Below, in pieces: positions 46,835 through 55,245 of a stretch of 64,000 bases of DNA. A program made the translations under genes and the position numbers. The number at the start of each line of letters is the position of its first letter. Position 1 is the first letter of the stretch. The notes below the pieces were generated by a model. That model did no database searches, was not told the DNA's origin, and was given only the letters and a program-made list of their open reading frames with translations. Source of the stretch: Arthrobacter sp. StoSoilB19 (lineage in GTDB: Bacteria; Actinomycetota; Actinomycetes; Actinomycetales; Micrococcaceae); assembly GCF_019977275.1 (NCBI RefSeq), contig NZ_AP024650.1, positions 3,410,001 to 3,474,000 of the forward strand, written 5' to 3'.

Positions 46835-47989
46835 ATGAGCATCCCAGGCGGTTCTGATCCATCCGGGCCCGGTAACTCCGGGAACTCCGGTTCCCTGCCG
46901 CCGGGTTCCTCCGGTTCCCACCGGCCGGCCTGGCTGGCGGCTTTGGGCCGCCGCCGCTGGGTCGCCGCCCTGGTGGTGCTGGCACTTGTGGTGGCTGCCG
47001 GAGTCGCGGTCTTCAGCCTGAGCCGCTCCGGCCAGCAAGCGCAGCCTGCAGCCACCCAAACCGAGTCGCCCAGCCCGACGCCGACGCCCACACCCACCCC
47101 GACCCCCTCTGAAACTCCCCCGCCCGCTCCTGCTCCCCCACCGCCGCCTGCCCCGATCCCGGACCTGCCCGCCGCCCCGATGAACATCCTCGTCATCGGC
47201 AGCGACATCCGTGACACTCCCGCACGCGACGCCGCCGCCCACACTGCAGCCACCGGTGAACCCTCAGACCAGAGGGCGGACACCCTGATGGTGGTCCATG
47301 TCCCTGCCGACCGCCGGAACCTCTACCTCGTCTCCATCAACCGCGACAACTGGGTGGACATCCCCGGCTTCGGCAGCGCCAAGATCAATTCCGCGCTCCA
47401 GTATGGCGGGATCGACCTGCAAACCGCCACGGTGCAGCAGCTGCTGGGAATTACCATCGACCACACCCTGATGCTCGACTTTGGCGGGTTCAAGCTCCTG
47501 GTGGACGGCCTGGGCGGCATCGACGTCAATGTGCCGATGTCCTTCCAGTCCTCGATCGAAACCCAGCACGTCTTCACCCAGGGCATGAACCACCTGGACG
47601 GACAGGCCGCCCTGGAATTTTCCCGCGAGCGCTACGCGTTCTCCGACGGCGATTTCCAACGGGTCCGCGACCAGCAGATCATGCTCCGTGCCATCCTGGC
47701 CCGCCTCACCGGGGGCGGTGCCCTGAACGACGTCAACGCCGTGCGGTCGCTGGTCGACTTTGCCTCCTGCTGCCTCACGGTGGACAAGGGATTCGATCCC
47801 GTCCAGGCAGCCATCCTGGCCTACAGCCTGCGCAATCTGGATACTAACGCCATCGGCACCATGACGCTTCCGACGGCGGGCTCCGGATTCGTTGCCGGGC
47901 AGTCCGTACTGTTTCCGGACTACGGAGGCATCGCGGCCGTGGGGGCGGCACTTCGGGAGGGCCGGATCGGCGACTTCGCGAGGCCTTAG
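46835..47989 (+). CDS. LytR-CpsA-Psr family glycopolymer transferase
   Basis: 384-residue LCP protein. Residues 1-40 are Gly/Ser/Pro-rich and cytoplasmic, then one membrane helix (WVAALVVLALVVAAGVAVFSL), a Pro/Thr linker with a (TP)n repeat, and the external LCP domain from about residue 115: ILVIGSDIRDTPA, RADTLMVVHV, LYLVSINRDNWVDIPGFG, KINSALQYGG and EFSRERYAFSDGDFQRVRDQQ. LCP enzymes attach wall polymers to peptidoglycan from lipid-linked precursors. The usual SIPRD is SINRD here, a small change near the active site. Confidence 0.88.
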   Translation: MSIPGGSDPSGPGNSGNSGSLPPGSSGSHRPAWLAALGRRRWVAALVVLALVVAAGVAVFSLSRSGQQAQPAATQTESPSPTPTPTPTPTPSETPPPAPAPPPPPAPIPDLPAAPMNILVIGSDIRDTPARDAAAHTAATGEPSDQRADTLMVVHVPADRRNLYLVSINRDNWVDIPGFGSAKINSALQYGGIDLQTATVQQLLGITIDHTLMLDFGGFKLLVDGLGGIDVNVPMSFQSSIETQHVFTQGMNHLDGQAALEFSRERYAFSDGDFQRVRDQQIMLRAILARLTGGGALNDVNAVRSLVDFASCCLTVDKGFDPVQAAILAYSLRNLDTNAIGTMTLPTAGSGFVAGQSVLFPDYGGIAAVGAALREGRIGDFARP

Positions 47990-48000
47990 GGCACGCCAGC

Positions 48001-48100
48001 GACACGCTTAGTCACTGGCGACGCGCATATTCCCTGGCGCGGCGATATTTGGGGTGCGCAGGTGACTTTGGGCGTCGCAGCGGAATTTGCGCGTCGCCAC
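48001..48100. repeat. tandem 20-bp units of a dispersed repeat
   Basis: The gap before the PhoD-like gene carries TGGCGACGCGCATATTCCC (48016-48034, opposite orientation) and three consecutive 20-bp units: GGCGATATTTGGGGTGCGCA (48041), GGTGACTTTGGGCGTCGCAG (48061) and CGGAATTTGCGCGTCGCCAC (48081). They share the core GAATwTGCGCGTCGCC with 8441-8480. Confidence 0.6.
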
Positions 48101-48208
48101 TGCGGCAATACGCTCCGGACGCGGCCGCCACGCCTTGTTCAGCAGCGGCTTACCCGGGGTTCACCAGCGGGACAGAGTCTGTGCGCCCGCCGGAGCGAAC
48201 CTGAGGGC

Positions 48209-49894
48209 ATGACTGAGAACTCCCGCGCCACCGTTTCACGCCGCACCGTCGTCAAGGGGTCGGTCCTGGCCGCCGCGCTCGCATCCGTCCCCGCCGCTGC
48301 CCAGGCAGGCACCACACCGTCAGGCGTCGCGTTGGTCCGCAACCGCCTGACCCTGCCCAGCGGCATCGCCACCGGCGACGTCACCTCCGATTCAGCCGTT
48401 CTGTGGTCCCGCGCGTCCGGCGCAGGCCGGATGACGGCAGTCCTGCGGGCCGTGGACGACGGCGGCCAGGTCCTGCGCGGGCGCGGCGCCTTTGAGCGGG
48501 TGCTCCGCGGGCCCCGGGCCACCCAGGCGTCCGATTTCACCGCCAAGATCCATGCGGGAAACCTGCCGTCCAACACCCGCTTCGCACTGGACATCAGCTT
48601 CGAGGACGACGGCGGGGCGGCCGGCGAGACGGTCCGCGGCAGCTTCCGCACGGCGCCGGACGCCGGAACGATCAACGGCACGGGCCGCACCGGTGGCACC
48701 AGCAGCGGCGGCGACGTCCCGGCGTCGTCTGCGCAAAGCTTTGTGTGGACCGGCGACACCGCTGGCCAGGGATGGGGCATCAACGAGGAGATCGGCGGGA
48801 TGCGCGGCTACCGGGCCATGCACCTGACCCGCCCGGACTTCTTCATCCACTCCGGCGACACCATCTACGCCGACGGGCCCATCGCCGAAAGCGTGGTGGA
48901 AAAGGACGGCCAGGTGTGGCGGAACCTGGTGACAGAGGAGGTCTCCAAGGTGGCCGAAACGCTCACCGAGTTCCGCGGCCGGCACCGGTACAACTCCATG
49001 GACGCCAACATGCGGGCCATGTTCGCTGACGTCCCCGTGATCGCCCAGTGGGACGACCACGAGACCCACAACAACTGGTACCCCGGCCAGATCATCGATG
49101 ACTCCCGCTACACGGTGCGGGACGTCAACACCCTGGCTGCCCGCGGCCGGCAGGCATGGCAGGAAAACATGCCCATCGCGGACAGCTCGGCCGTCTGGCG
49201 CCCGGGAACGTTCGACGACGCCGGCCAGTACCAGCCCGCCCGGATCTACCGGAAGATCAGCCGCGGACCGCAGCTGGACGTCTTCTGCCTGGACATGCGC
49301 ACCTTCAAATCGCCCAACACGGACGGCAAGGAGCCTTACGCCACCTCCATCCTGGGCCAGGAGCAGGTGGACTGGCTGATCGGCGAAGTTTCGAAGTCAA
49401 AGGCGACCTGGAAGGTGATCGCCGCGGACCTGCCGCTGGGCATCGTGGTGCCGGACGGCCCGGTCAACCAGGAGAGCCTGTCCAACCGCGACGCCGGCGC
49501 CCCGTTGGGCCGTGAGCTGGAAATTGCCGCGGTGGTGAGCGCCTTCAAGCGCAACGGCGTGAAGAACACGGTGTGGCTCACCGCCGATGTGCACTACTGC
49601 GCCGCCCACCACTACTCCCCCGAACGGGCAGCCTTCACCGGCTTCGATCCGTTCTGGGAGTTCGTGGCCGGGCCCATCGCCGCGGGATCATTCGGCCCCA
49701 ACACGATGGACGGCACGTTCGGGCCCGAGGTGGTGTTCTCGAAGGCAGGGCGCTTTGCCGGGGAGTCCCCGCGCGACGGCGAAAACCAGTTCTTCGGGCA
49801 CGTCCAGTTGGATGCGGACAACAGCTTCACCGTGAGCCTTCGCAACGCCAACGGAGCCACGGTGTTCTCCAAGGTCCTGACGCCGGAGCCGTAG
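48209..49894 (+). CDS. PhoD-like alkaline phosphatase with Tat signal
   Basis: 561-residue secreted phosphatase from ATG 48209. The signal has the twin-arginine motif VSRRTVVKG and an AAALASVPAAAQA hydrophobic and cleavage region, so it is exported folded. The N-terminal Ig-like PhoD domain (LPSGIATGDVTSDSAVLWSRA) is followed by the metallophosphatase domain: FIHSGDTIYADGP, VIAQWDDHETHNNWYPG, VFCLDMRTFKSPN and WLTADVHYCAAHHYSPE. PhoD enzymes use Ca/Fe and release phosphate from diesters and monoesters. It is not adjacent to other phosphate-starvation genes. Confidence 0.9.
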   Translation: MTENSRATVSRRTVVKGSVLAAALASVPAAAQAGTTPSGVALVRNRLTLPSGIATGDVTSDSAVLWSRASGAGRMTAVLRAVDDGGQVLRGRGAFERVLRGPRATQASDFTAKIHAGNLPSNTRFALDISFEDDGGAAGETVRGSFRTAPDAGTINGTGRTGGTSSGGDVPASSAQSFVWTGDTAGQGWGINEEIGGMRGYRAMHLTRPDFFIHSGDTIYADGPIAESVVEKDGQVWRNLVTEEVSKVAETLTEFRGRHRYNSMDANMRAMFADVPVIAQWDDHETHNNWYPGQIIDDSRYTVRDVNTLAARGRQAWQENMPIADSSAVWRPGTFDDAGQYQPARIYRKISRGPQLDVFCLDMRTFKSPNTDGKEPYATSILGQEQVDWLIGEVSKSKATWKVIAADLPLGIVVPDGPVNQESLSNRDAGAPLGRELEIAAVVSAFKRNGVKNTVWLTADVHYCAAHHYSPERAAFTGFDPFWEFVAGPIAAGSFGPNTMDGTFGPEVVFSKAGRFAGESPRDGENQFFGHVQLDADNSFTVSLRNANGATVFSKVLTPEP

Positions 49895-50026
49895 CTTCGG
49901 GTCCCCCGCGGCACTGTTGCTGCGCCGACGGCGGCCGTTATTTTCCGCCGCCCCCTGGGTACGCCGTTGGTAGTGTTCCTGCAAATCGGCACGGCATTTC
50001 GGGCACGGCGAGGACGGGGTGGTTTC

Positions 50027-50818
50027 TTGAAGGGTGAATCAGCAAAAGACGACGGCCTGACGGAGGCCGTCCAGCAGGCCGGGGCCGTGGAGCTGCTCCT
50101 GATCCGGCACGGCGAGAGCGAAGGCAACGTGGCGGCCACCGAGGCCCGTGCGGCCGGAGTGGAGGTCATCGAGGTTCCGGCCCGTGATGCAGACGTGGAC
50201 CTGTCGGCAACCGGGAGGGAACAGGCCAAGGCGCTGGGTATCGCCCTGGGCCGGACCGCCGGGGAGTTCCGCCCTGACGCCGTGGTGTCCTCCCCCTATG
50301 CCCGTGCCCGCCAGACCGCTGAGATTGCGGTGGAAACAGCCGGCTGGCCGCTGCAGGTGCGCACGGACGAGCGGCTCCGCGACCGCGAACTCGGCATCCT
50401 GGACCGGCTCACGCGGCTGGGCGTGGAGAGCCGCTACCCCGAGGAATCCGAACGCAGGGACTGGCTGGGAAAACTGTATTACCGGCCGCCGGGAGGGGAA
50501 TCCTGGGCGGACGTGGCGCTGCGGCTGCGGTCCGTCCTGGCAGAGCTGAACGGCCTGGGCACCGGCCAGCGGGTGATGCTGGTGTGCCACGACGCCGTGA
50601 TCATGCTGTTCCGGTACGTGCTGGAGGGGCTGAGCGAGAAGGAACTGCTGGACCTGGCAGCCACGGAGGCCATCCTCAACGCCTCGGTGACCCGGTTCGT
50701 CCGCCCCTCCGGCGTTGGGCCGTGGACGCTGGAGAGCTTCAACGTGGCCGACCACCTGGCCGAGCAGGGCGTCACCGTCACCGAGCATGCCGGAGACACC
50801 AGTGTCCGGCCGCGGTGA
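50027..50818 (+). CDS. histidine phosphatase family protein
   Basis: About 263-residue phosphoglycerate mutase-type phosphatase; the start is uncertain because TTG 50027 is weakly supported and another TTG lies at 49967. Catalytic motifs: LLLIRHGESEGNVA (nucleophile His), VSSPYARARQTAEIA (second Arg), DRELGIL with the acid Glu, and VMLVCHDAVIMLF (second His). The substrate is not predictable. The gene overlaps the following nnrD-like gene by 17 bp, so the two are coupled. Confidence 0.85.
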   Translation: MKGESAKDDGLTEAVQQAGAVELLLIRHGESEGNVAATEARAAGVEVIEVPARDADVDLSATGREQAKALGIALGRTAGEFRPDAVVSSPYARARQTAEIAVETAGWPLQVRTDERLRDRELGILDRLTRLGVESRYPEESERRDWLGKLYYRPPGGESWADVALRLRSVLAELNGLGTGQRVMLVCHDAVIMLFRYVLEGLSEKELLDLAATEAILNASVTRFVRPSGVGPWTLESFNVADHLAEQGVTVTEHAGDTSVRPR

Positions 50819-51749
50819 ATCCTCCGGCGCCACCCTGGTGACGCCGTCGCTCCTGCGGGACTGGCCGCTGCCGGCACCGGGCGCGGACAAGTATTCCCGT
50901 GGCTCAGTGCTGGTGGTGGGCGGTGCCCGGGCCACCCCCGGCGCCGCAATGCTGGCCGGCACCGCAGCGCTGCGTGCGGGCGCCGGAAAGCTGACCCTGG
51001 CCGTTGCCGGGTCGGTGGCCGTCCAGCTGGGGGTGGCGCTGCCCGAGTGCGGTTCCATCGGCCTGCCGGAGACTGCCGGCGGCTCAGTCAAACCGGAACT
51101 GGACAGCATCCACTCCTACGTGGACCAGGCGGATGCCCTCCTGGTGGGGCCCGGCCTGGACGACCCCGACCTTGCCGGTGAACTGCTGGAGGCGTTGCTT
51201 AAGCGCGAGGCCGGCGGCGACCACGGCGGCGGCGGCAACCCCGGTGGTGGCGCCGGCAGCAGGCAAGGCGCCGCCGTCGTCCTCGATGCCTACGCGCTGG
51301 CCGCGCTGGTACACCTGGAGGACCAGCTGGACCCGTGGCGCGGCCGCCTCATCCTCACACCGAATCCCACGGAGGCCGGCATCCTGCTGGGGCGGGACAC
51401 GGATGACCTCGAGAAGGACCTGGCCGAAATCTCCGAACGGTTCGACGCCGTAGTCAGCTGCCAGGGGCTGATCACCCAGCCGCCAGGGCTGAACCCCGAC
51501 GAGCCGGACCTGTGGAAGATCACCACGGGGTACGGCGGACTGGGCACCTCCGGCAGCGGGGACGTGCTGGCCGGGGCCATTTCCGGGGTCCGTGCCCGGG
51601 GAACCAGCAGCGCACAGGCAGCCTGTTGGGGTACCCACCTGCACGCAGCCGCGGCAGACAGGCTGGCCAGCAGGCTGGGCCCGTTGGGGTTCCTGGCCCG
51701 TGAACTTGCCGACGAACTGCCGGCGCTGATGCTGGAACTGGGCACCTGA
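50802..51749 (+). CDS. nnrD: ADP-dependent NAD(P)H-hydrate dehydratase
   Basis: 315-residue YjeF C-terminal-type dehydratase from GTG 50802 (GGAG six bases upstream); the ATG at 50787 is an alternative. Motifs: KYSRGSVLVVGGARATPGAAMLAGTAALRAG (split here), LLVGPGLDD, LILTPNPTEAGILLGRD and the catalytic GGLGTSGSGDVLAGAISG. It repairs hydrated NADH and NADPH using ADP. A Gly-rich insertion of about 20 residues (AGGDHGGGGNPGGGAGSRQ, near residue 150) is unusual and probably a surface loop. The NnrE epimerase domain is not fused here. Confidence 0.88.
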   Translation: MSGRGESSGATLVTPSLLRDWPLPAPGADKYSRGSVLVVGGARATPGAAMLAGTAALRAGAGKLTLAVAGSVAVQLGVALPECGSIGLPETAGGSVKPELDSIHSYVDQADALLVGPGLDDPDLAGELLEALLKREAGGDHGGGGNPGGGAGSRQGAAVVLDAYALAALVHLEDQLDPWRGRLILTPNPTEAGILLGRDTDDLEKDLAEISERFDAVVSCQGLITQPPGLNPDEPDLWKITTGYGGLGTSGSGDVLAGAISGVRARGTSSAQAACWGTHLHAAAADRLASRLGPLGFLARELADELPALMLELGT

Positions 51750-51779
51750 CCCTTGACGTGGACCGCCCGGACATACGGA

Positions 51780-51805
51780 CGGCCCCCGGCCAAAGCCGGG
51801 GGCCG
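51780..51805 (+). terminator. terminator after nnrD
   Basis: An 11-bp perfect stem pairs 51780-51790 with 51795-51805 around CAAA, starting 30 bp after the nnrD stop. No long T-run follows. Confidence 0.6.
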
Positions 51806-51926
51806 CCGTGTCGGGAGGTCAGGGCCTACGCTGCCGTTGCGCTGTTTGGCGCTGTGGCATGCACAGAATGGCGATTCGCCCCAAAAAGGCAGTCAACAGA
51901 TATGGCCGCCTCCCGGTCCTTCAGGT

Positions 51927-52349
51927 CTAGGCAGCGATTTCCTGCTTTTCCCCCTTCGTTTCGATTTCGATCTTGCGCGGCTTGGCCTTTTCGGCGACCG
52001 GGATCCGCAGCGTCAGGACACCGGCGTCATAGCTGGCCTTCACCTTCTCTGTGTCCAAGGTGTCGCCAAGAATCAGCTGGCGGCTGAAGACGCCGCGCGG
52101 CCGCTCAGCGGCAATCAGCTCGGTATCCTTGCCAGCGGGATCGGGACGCTCCGCCCGCACCGTCAGGACGTTCCGTTCGACATCCAGGTCCACCGAGTCC
52201 GCCGTGACACCCGGCAAATCAAAGGCCACGACGAATTCCTGGTCCTCGCGCCATGCATCCATCGGCATCGCCGCCGGACGTGCAGTGGTTCCGAGGACTT
52301 GCTGGGTTAGCCTGTCCAGCTCGCGGAACGGATCGGTTCGCATCAACAT
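51927..52349 (-). CDS. Hsp20/alpha-crystallin small heat-shock protein
   Basis: 140-residue small heat-shock protein from ATG 52349, with GGAGGGAAG upstream. N-terminal [17 protein letters not shown] is followed by the alpha-crystallin domain: [36 protein letters not shown] (given in part), [31 protein letters not shown] and a C-terminal KPRKIEIE. The GVLTLRIPV segment is the family signature. It holds unfolded proteins in the cytoplasm under stress. Its promoter region at 52350-52450 carries TATAG/CTATA and GTCAG/CTGAC inverted repeats but no recognisable HAIR element. Confidence 0.9.
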   Translation of the reverse strand: MLMRTDPFRELDRLTQQVLGTTARPAAMPMDAWREDQEFVVAFDLPGVTADSVDLDVERNVLTVRAERPDPAGKDTELIAAERPRGVFSRQLILGDTLDTEKVKASYDAGVLTLRIPVAEKAKPRKIEIETKGEKQEIAA

Positions 52350-52517
52350 GGCTTCCCTCCTCGTGAGAGTTGATCCAACATCCACGTCAGTCGATCTATA
52401 TTCGCTGACATAGATTTTTTAGCACCGTGGAAGCAGGTCCGCAAGGGGTTTGGGTGCCGATTCCTGAAGAATTTTTGGGTCCTGCAGGCTTCGGATTTCC
52501 GCCTTTACCCGGGCACA

Positions 52518-52565
52518 CGGAAGGGGCCTCTTGCACAGCTCCTGCTGTGCAAGAGGCCCCTTCCG
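52518..52565 (-). terminator. 22-bp perfect hairpin
   Basis: 52518-52539 pairs perfectly with 52544-52565 around the loop TCCT. It lies downstream of the proline-rich gene on the minus strand and upstream of hsp20, so it probably ends the former transcript; it could also act in the other direction. Confidence 0.7.
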
Positions 52566-52587
52566 GACTAGGTTCTGTCTTCTCCAG

Positions 52588-52785
52588 TCAGTCCCTGGTG
52601 GGGTCCGGACGCAGCGGTGCGGGCCCTGGATCCGGGACGGGCAGCGGGCCTGGGGGCGCCGGCGCGGGGAACGGATTGGGAGACGGCGGGCCGGGCGGGC
52701 GCGGCTGGGTGGGATCCGGCGATGTGGGCTCCGGACCGGGTTCGGGCGGAAACGGCTCGGGTTCGTGCACTGGCGGGATGGTCAT
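52588..52785 (-). CDS. 65-residue proline-rich peptide
   Basis: Small protein from ATG 52785, preceded by GAGGGG at 7 nt spacing. It is almost entirely proline with Glu, Asp and Gly (HEPEPFPPEPGPEPTSPDP, NPFPAPAPPGPLPVPDPGP), has no cysteine or membrane segment and is surely disordered. No family is recognised. The good ribosome-binding site and the strong hairpin after the stop support a real gene, but the low-complexity sequence makes coding hard to prove. Confidence 0.5.
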   Translation of the reverse strand: MTIPPVHEPEPFPPEPGPEPTSPDPTQPRPPGPPSPNPFPAPAPPGPLPVPDPGPAPLRPDPTRD

Positions 52786-52877
52786 GGAACTTCCCCTCTC
52801 ACGCTGGGCGGATGTGCCTTGAACTGAACAGAATACGCCTGCGGCCCGCCGGCAACTACCCTCCAGTCCGGCGCCGT

Positions 52878-54518
52878 TTAGTACAGCGCTGATTGGTCCG
52901 GGACGGCGCCGACCAGCCGCAGCCAGCCGCGCAGCTGGGCGGAGCCTGCCTCCCCGCAGCGGAAACCGATGTACCCGTCCGGGCGGACCGCCACAACGCC
53001 CCGGCCCGGGTGGCTGTCGAGGCGGTGGACATGGAGCAGGGAACCGGGTCCCGCCCCTGCCCGCAAGGTGGGGCTCCCGCCAAAGGCACCAGGGCCGGCG
53101 TCGCGTTCCAGCAAAAGGTGGACGCCGGGCACGGCGGTCAGTTCGTGAAGGCGGGCCGCCCGCCCGCCGACCGTCACGGGCGCATCCGGCAGCCGCTCAC
53201 CGGGCCTCGGCCACCCGGCGGCGCGCGGCGTGCCGTCCCGGGAAATAGCACTGTTCCGGTAGCGAACGAATGGCTGGGACAACAGCCTGATGCCCTGGGA
53301 GGTGAGCCACTGCCGGCGGAGCAGCACCGGCAGGACCGGAGCGAACGCGGGCAGGAGGCTCCGGGCCAGGCGGGCCACCGGGTGCGGCGAGGCTTCGCCG
53401 AAGAAGATGACGTGCGTCAGCGCCAGCACGCGCCGGGCCGCGAGCCGCCGCTCGTGCCCATAGGTTGCCAGCAGTTCCGGGAGCGGCCTGCCTGCCGTCG
53501 AGGCGAAACCGAGCTTCCACCCGAGGTTGAGGGCGTCCAGGATGCCGTTGTTCATGCCCTGCCCGCCCGCAGGCGAGTGGGCGTGCGCGGCGTCGCCGGC
53601 GAGGAAGAGCGGAGTGTTTCCGAACGTGCTGGCCAGGCGGTGTTGAAGCGGGACCTGGGCCGACCAGCGCACGTCCCGGACGGCAGCACCCAGTCCCGAC
53701 TCCCGGAGCAGGCGGGCCACTTCATCCGGCGGAACGGGCGGACCCAGCTGTCCGAAGCCGGCGGTGGATTGCCGCAGCGCCGGCCGGGTGGCCAGCATCC
53801 GCCAGGTGGCGCCCTCGCCCAGCGCGAAGAGGAAGGCCAGTCCCCAGGTCCCGACGGCCACGTGCAGCAGGCCAGGGTCCAGGGCGCCATCAAGCTCCAG
53901 GTCTGCCAGGACCGCCTCCACCCGGTACGGGGCACCCCGCCACTGCGCGCCGGTGAAGCCGCGGACCGTGCTGGACTGCCCGTCGCATCCGGCCAGGAAC
54001 CGGGAAGTGTGGCCGCCGGCTCCGCCCCCGGCGTCGCGAAGCTCCGCATGCACCAGGCCAGGCCCCGGGCCACCGCCGATATCCAGGGTGCCCTCCGGTC
54101 CCAGTCCGCAGAACTCCACGCCCCAGTCCACCGGCACGCCCCTGGCCTGCAGTGCCTGCCAGAGCACGTCCTCGACGTCGGCCTGCCGGACCAGGGTCAG
54201 GTGCGGAAAGGCGGTATCCGGGAGGTCCGCGTGGCCCAACCGGGCTTCGACCACGCGCCGGCCGAAGTGTATGCGTGCCAGGGGCGTGGTGTCGGCCCGG
54301 TCCAGCAACGCGTCGGTCACGCCCAGCGGGCGAAGGCCCTCCAGTGCCCGTGCATGCAGCATCATCGCCCGGGACGGCCTGACACGGTGTTCGCGCCGGT
54401 CCACCACCCGGACCGTGGCTCCGTGGGCGTGCGCCTGGAGGGCCGTGGTGAGCCCGGCGGGACCGGCGCCTACCACCAGAAGGTCGGTGTCCGCCGTCGT
54501 GCGTTGCCTGCCTGCCAT
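52878..54518 (-). CDS. FAD-dependent monooxygenase, aromatic hydroxylase type
   Basis: 546-residue flavoprotein monooxygenase of the PHBH/MhpA group. FAD-binding motifs: DLLVVGAGPAGLTTALQAHAHG (GxGxxG), the DG segment RFLAGCDGQSSTVR and the GD segment PLFLAGDAAHAHSPAGGQGMNNGILDALNLGWKL (given here in part). The C-terminal thioredoxin-like domain of MhpA-type enzymes follows (about 430-546). It hydroxylates an aromatic or polyketide-like substrate with NAD(P)H. It is followed upstream by the unknown gene at 54532, 13 bp apart, suggesting a two-gene unit. Confidence 0.87.
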   Translation of the reverse strand: MAGRQRTTADTDLLVVGAGPAGLTTALQAHAHGATVRVVDRREHRVRPSRAMMLHARALEGLRPLGVTDALLDRADTTPLARIHFGRRVVEARLGHADLPDTAFPHLTLVRQADVEDVLWQALQARGVPVDWGVEFCGLGPEGTLDIGGGPGPGLVHAELRDAGGGAGGHTSRFLAGCDGQSSTVRGFTGAQWRGAPYRVEAVLADLELDGALDPGLLHVAVGTWGLAFLFALGEGATWRMLATRPALRQSTAGFGQLGPPVPPDEVARLLRESGLGAAVRDVRWSAQVPLQHRLASTFGNTPLFLAGDAAHAHSPAGGQGMNNGILDALNLGWKLGFASTAGRPLPELLATYGHERRLAARRVLALTHVIFFGEASPHPVARLARSLLPAFAPVLPVLLRRQWLTSQGIRLLSQPFVRYRNSAISRDGTPRAAGWPRPGERLPDAPVTVGGRAARLHELTAVPGVHLLLERDAGPGAFGGSPTLRAGAGPGSLLHVHRLDSHPGRGVVAVRPDGYIGFRCGEAGSAQLRGWLRLVGAVPDQSALY

Positions 54519-54531
54519 ACCCGCCCGGCCG

Positions 54532-55098
54532 TCATGCCTGGCCGAGAAGCCGCCACCAGGCGTGGTCCTGGGTGGCTGCTGCTTCCTGCATCCGGGCGGG
54601 GTTTGCGAGCACCTCGTCGCGGCGCAGCCCGGGAATCACTTTGTAGCTGATGGACCCGGGGACGCTGACCAGTTCCAGGACCCGCCAGAGGGCCGCAGCG
54701 TAGCTTCGCGCCCGCTCGGCACCGTCCCATTCGTACAGGCCGCGGTAGGCACCGAAGGTGTCGTGGGCGCACCACAGCTTGGAAACAAAGCCCGGGAACC
54801 CGACGAAGAGCGGGGTGTTCAGCAGGCTTTCCGCCTCGAATAGCCGGTGCGCCCGGCCCCGGACCAGGCGCAGCGTGAAGGCCACCACCAGGATGCAGGG
54901 CTCGCCGGGCTGCCGGTCGACGGCGGTCTCCCGGTAGACCCGCGAGGTGCTGCCGTCAGCGAAGCGCAGCACCCGGCCCACGTTTTCCTTGGGAAGATGC
55001 ACCTGCCTGCGGACCAGCATCACGCACGACGTTCCCATGCAGCGGGTCACCGCCAGCCATGCTTTGGCGCGGGGAGCCGGTCCGGATTCGGGGGTCAT
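54532..55098 (-). CDS. conserved protein of unknown function paired with monooxygenase
   Basis: 188-residue protein from ATG 55098 (AAGGAGAAACC upstream). It begins with a hydrophilic tail, then HLPKENVGRVLRFADGSTSRVYRE, LVVAFTLRLVRGRAHRLFEAESLL, FVGFPGFVSKLWCAHDTFGAYRGLYEWDGAERA and ALWRVLELVSVPGSISYKVIPGLRRDEVL, given as short segments. The last two resemble the dimeric alpha/beta-barrel fold of YdhR-like monooxygenase accessory proteins, but I do not recognise a named family. Its position just upstream of the FAD monooxygenase suggests a joint pathway. Confidence 0.65.
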   Translation of the reverse strand: MTPESGPAPRAKAWLAVTRCMGTSCVMLVRRQVHLPKENVGRVLRFADGSTSRVYRETAVDRQPGEPCILVVAFTLRLVRGRAHRLFEAESLLNTPLFVGFPGFVSKLWCAHDTFGAYRGLYEWDGAERARSYAAALWRVLELVSVPGSISYKVIPGLRRDEVLANPARMQEAAATQDHAWWRLLGQA

Positions 55099-55245
55099 GG
55101 TTTCTCCTTTTCCCTGCGGGACCCTTTCAGGGTGCCGGGAACCGCGGGTAGGATCCCAGAGTCTTTCGCCCCATTCGGGGCGTCCCTTCTCCCCCGGTAG
55201 CGAACGGCCTGCCGACTTGTCCGGGCTGGTCTATATATTGAATCC

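Noticed and set aside
47080..47150. possible microsatellite-like CCGACGCC/CCCACA repeat
   Set aside because: It encodes the Thr-Pro linker of the LCP protein, a common feature of exported actinobacterial proteins.
52427..52822. 131-codon Gly-rich frame on the plus strand
   Set aside because: It reads through the 22-bp hairpin and is the complement of the proline-rich peptide gene; no ribosome-binding site was seen.
52893..54650. 585-codon open frame on the plus strand
   Set aside because: It is the complement of the FAD monooxygenase gene, which has full FAD-binding motifs on the other strand.
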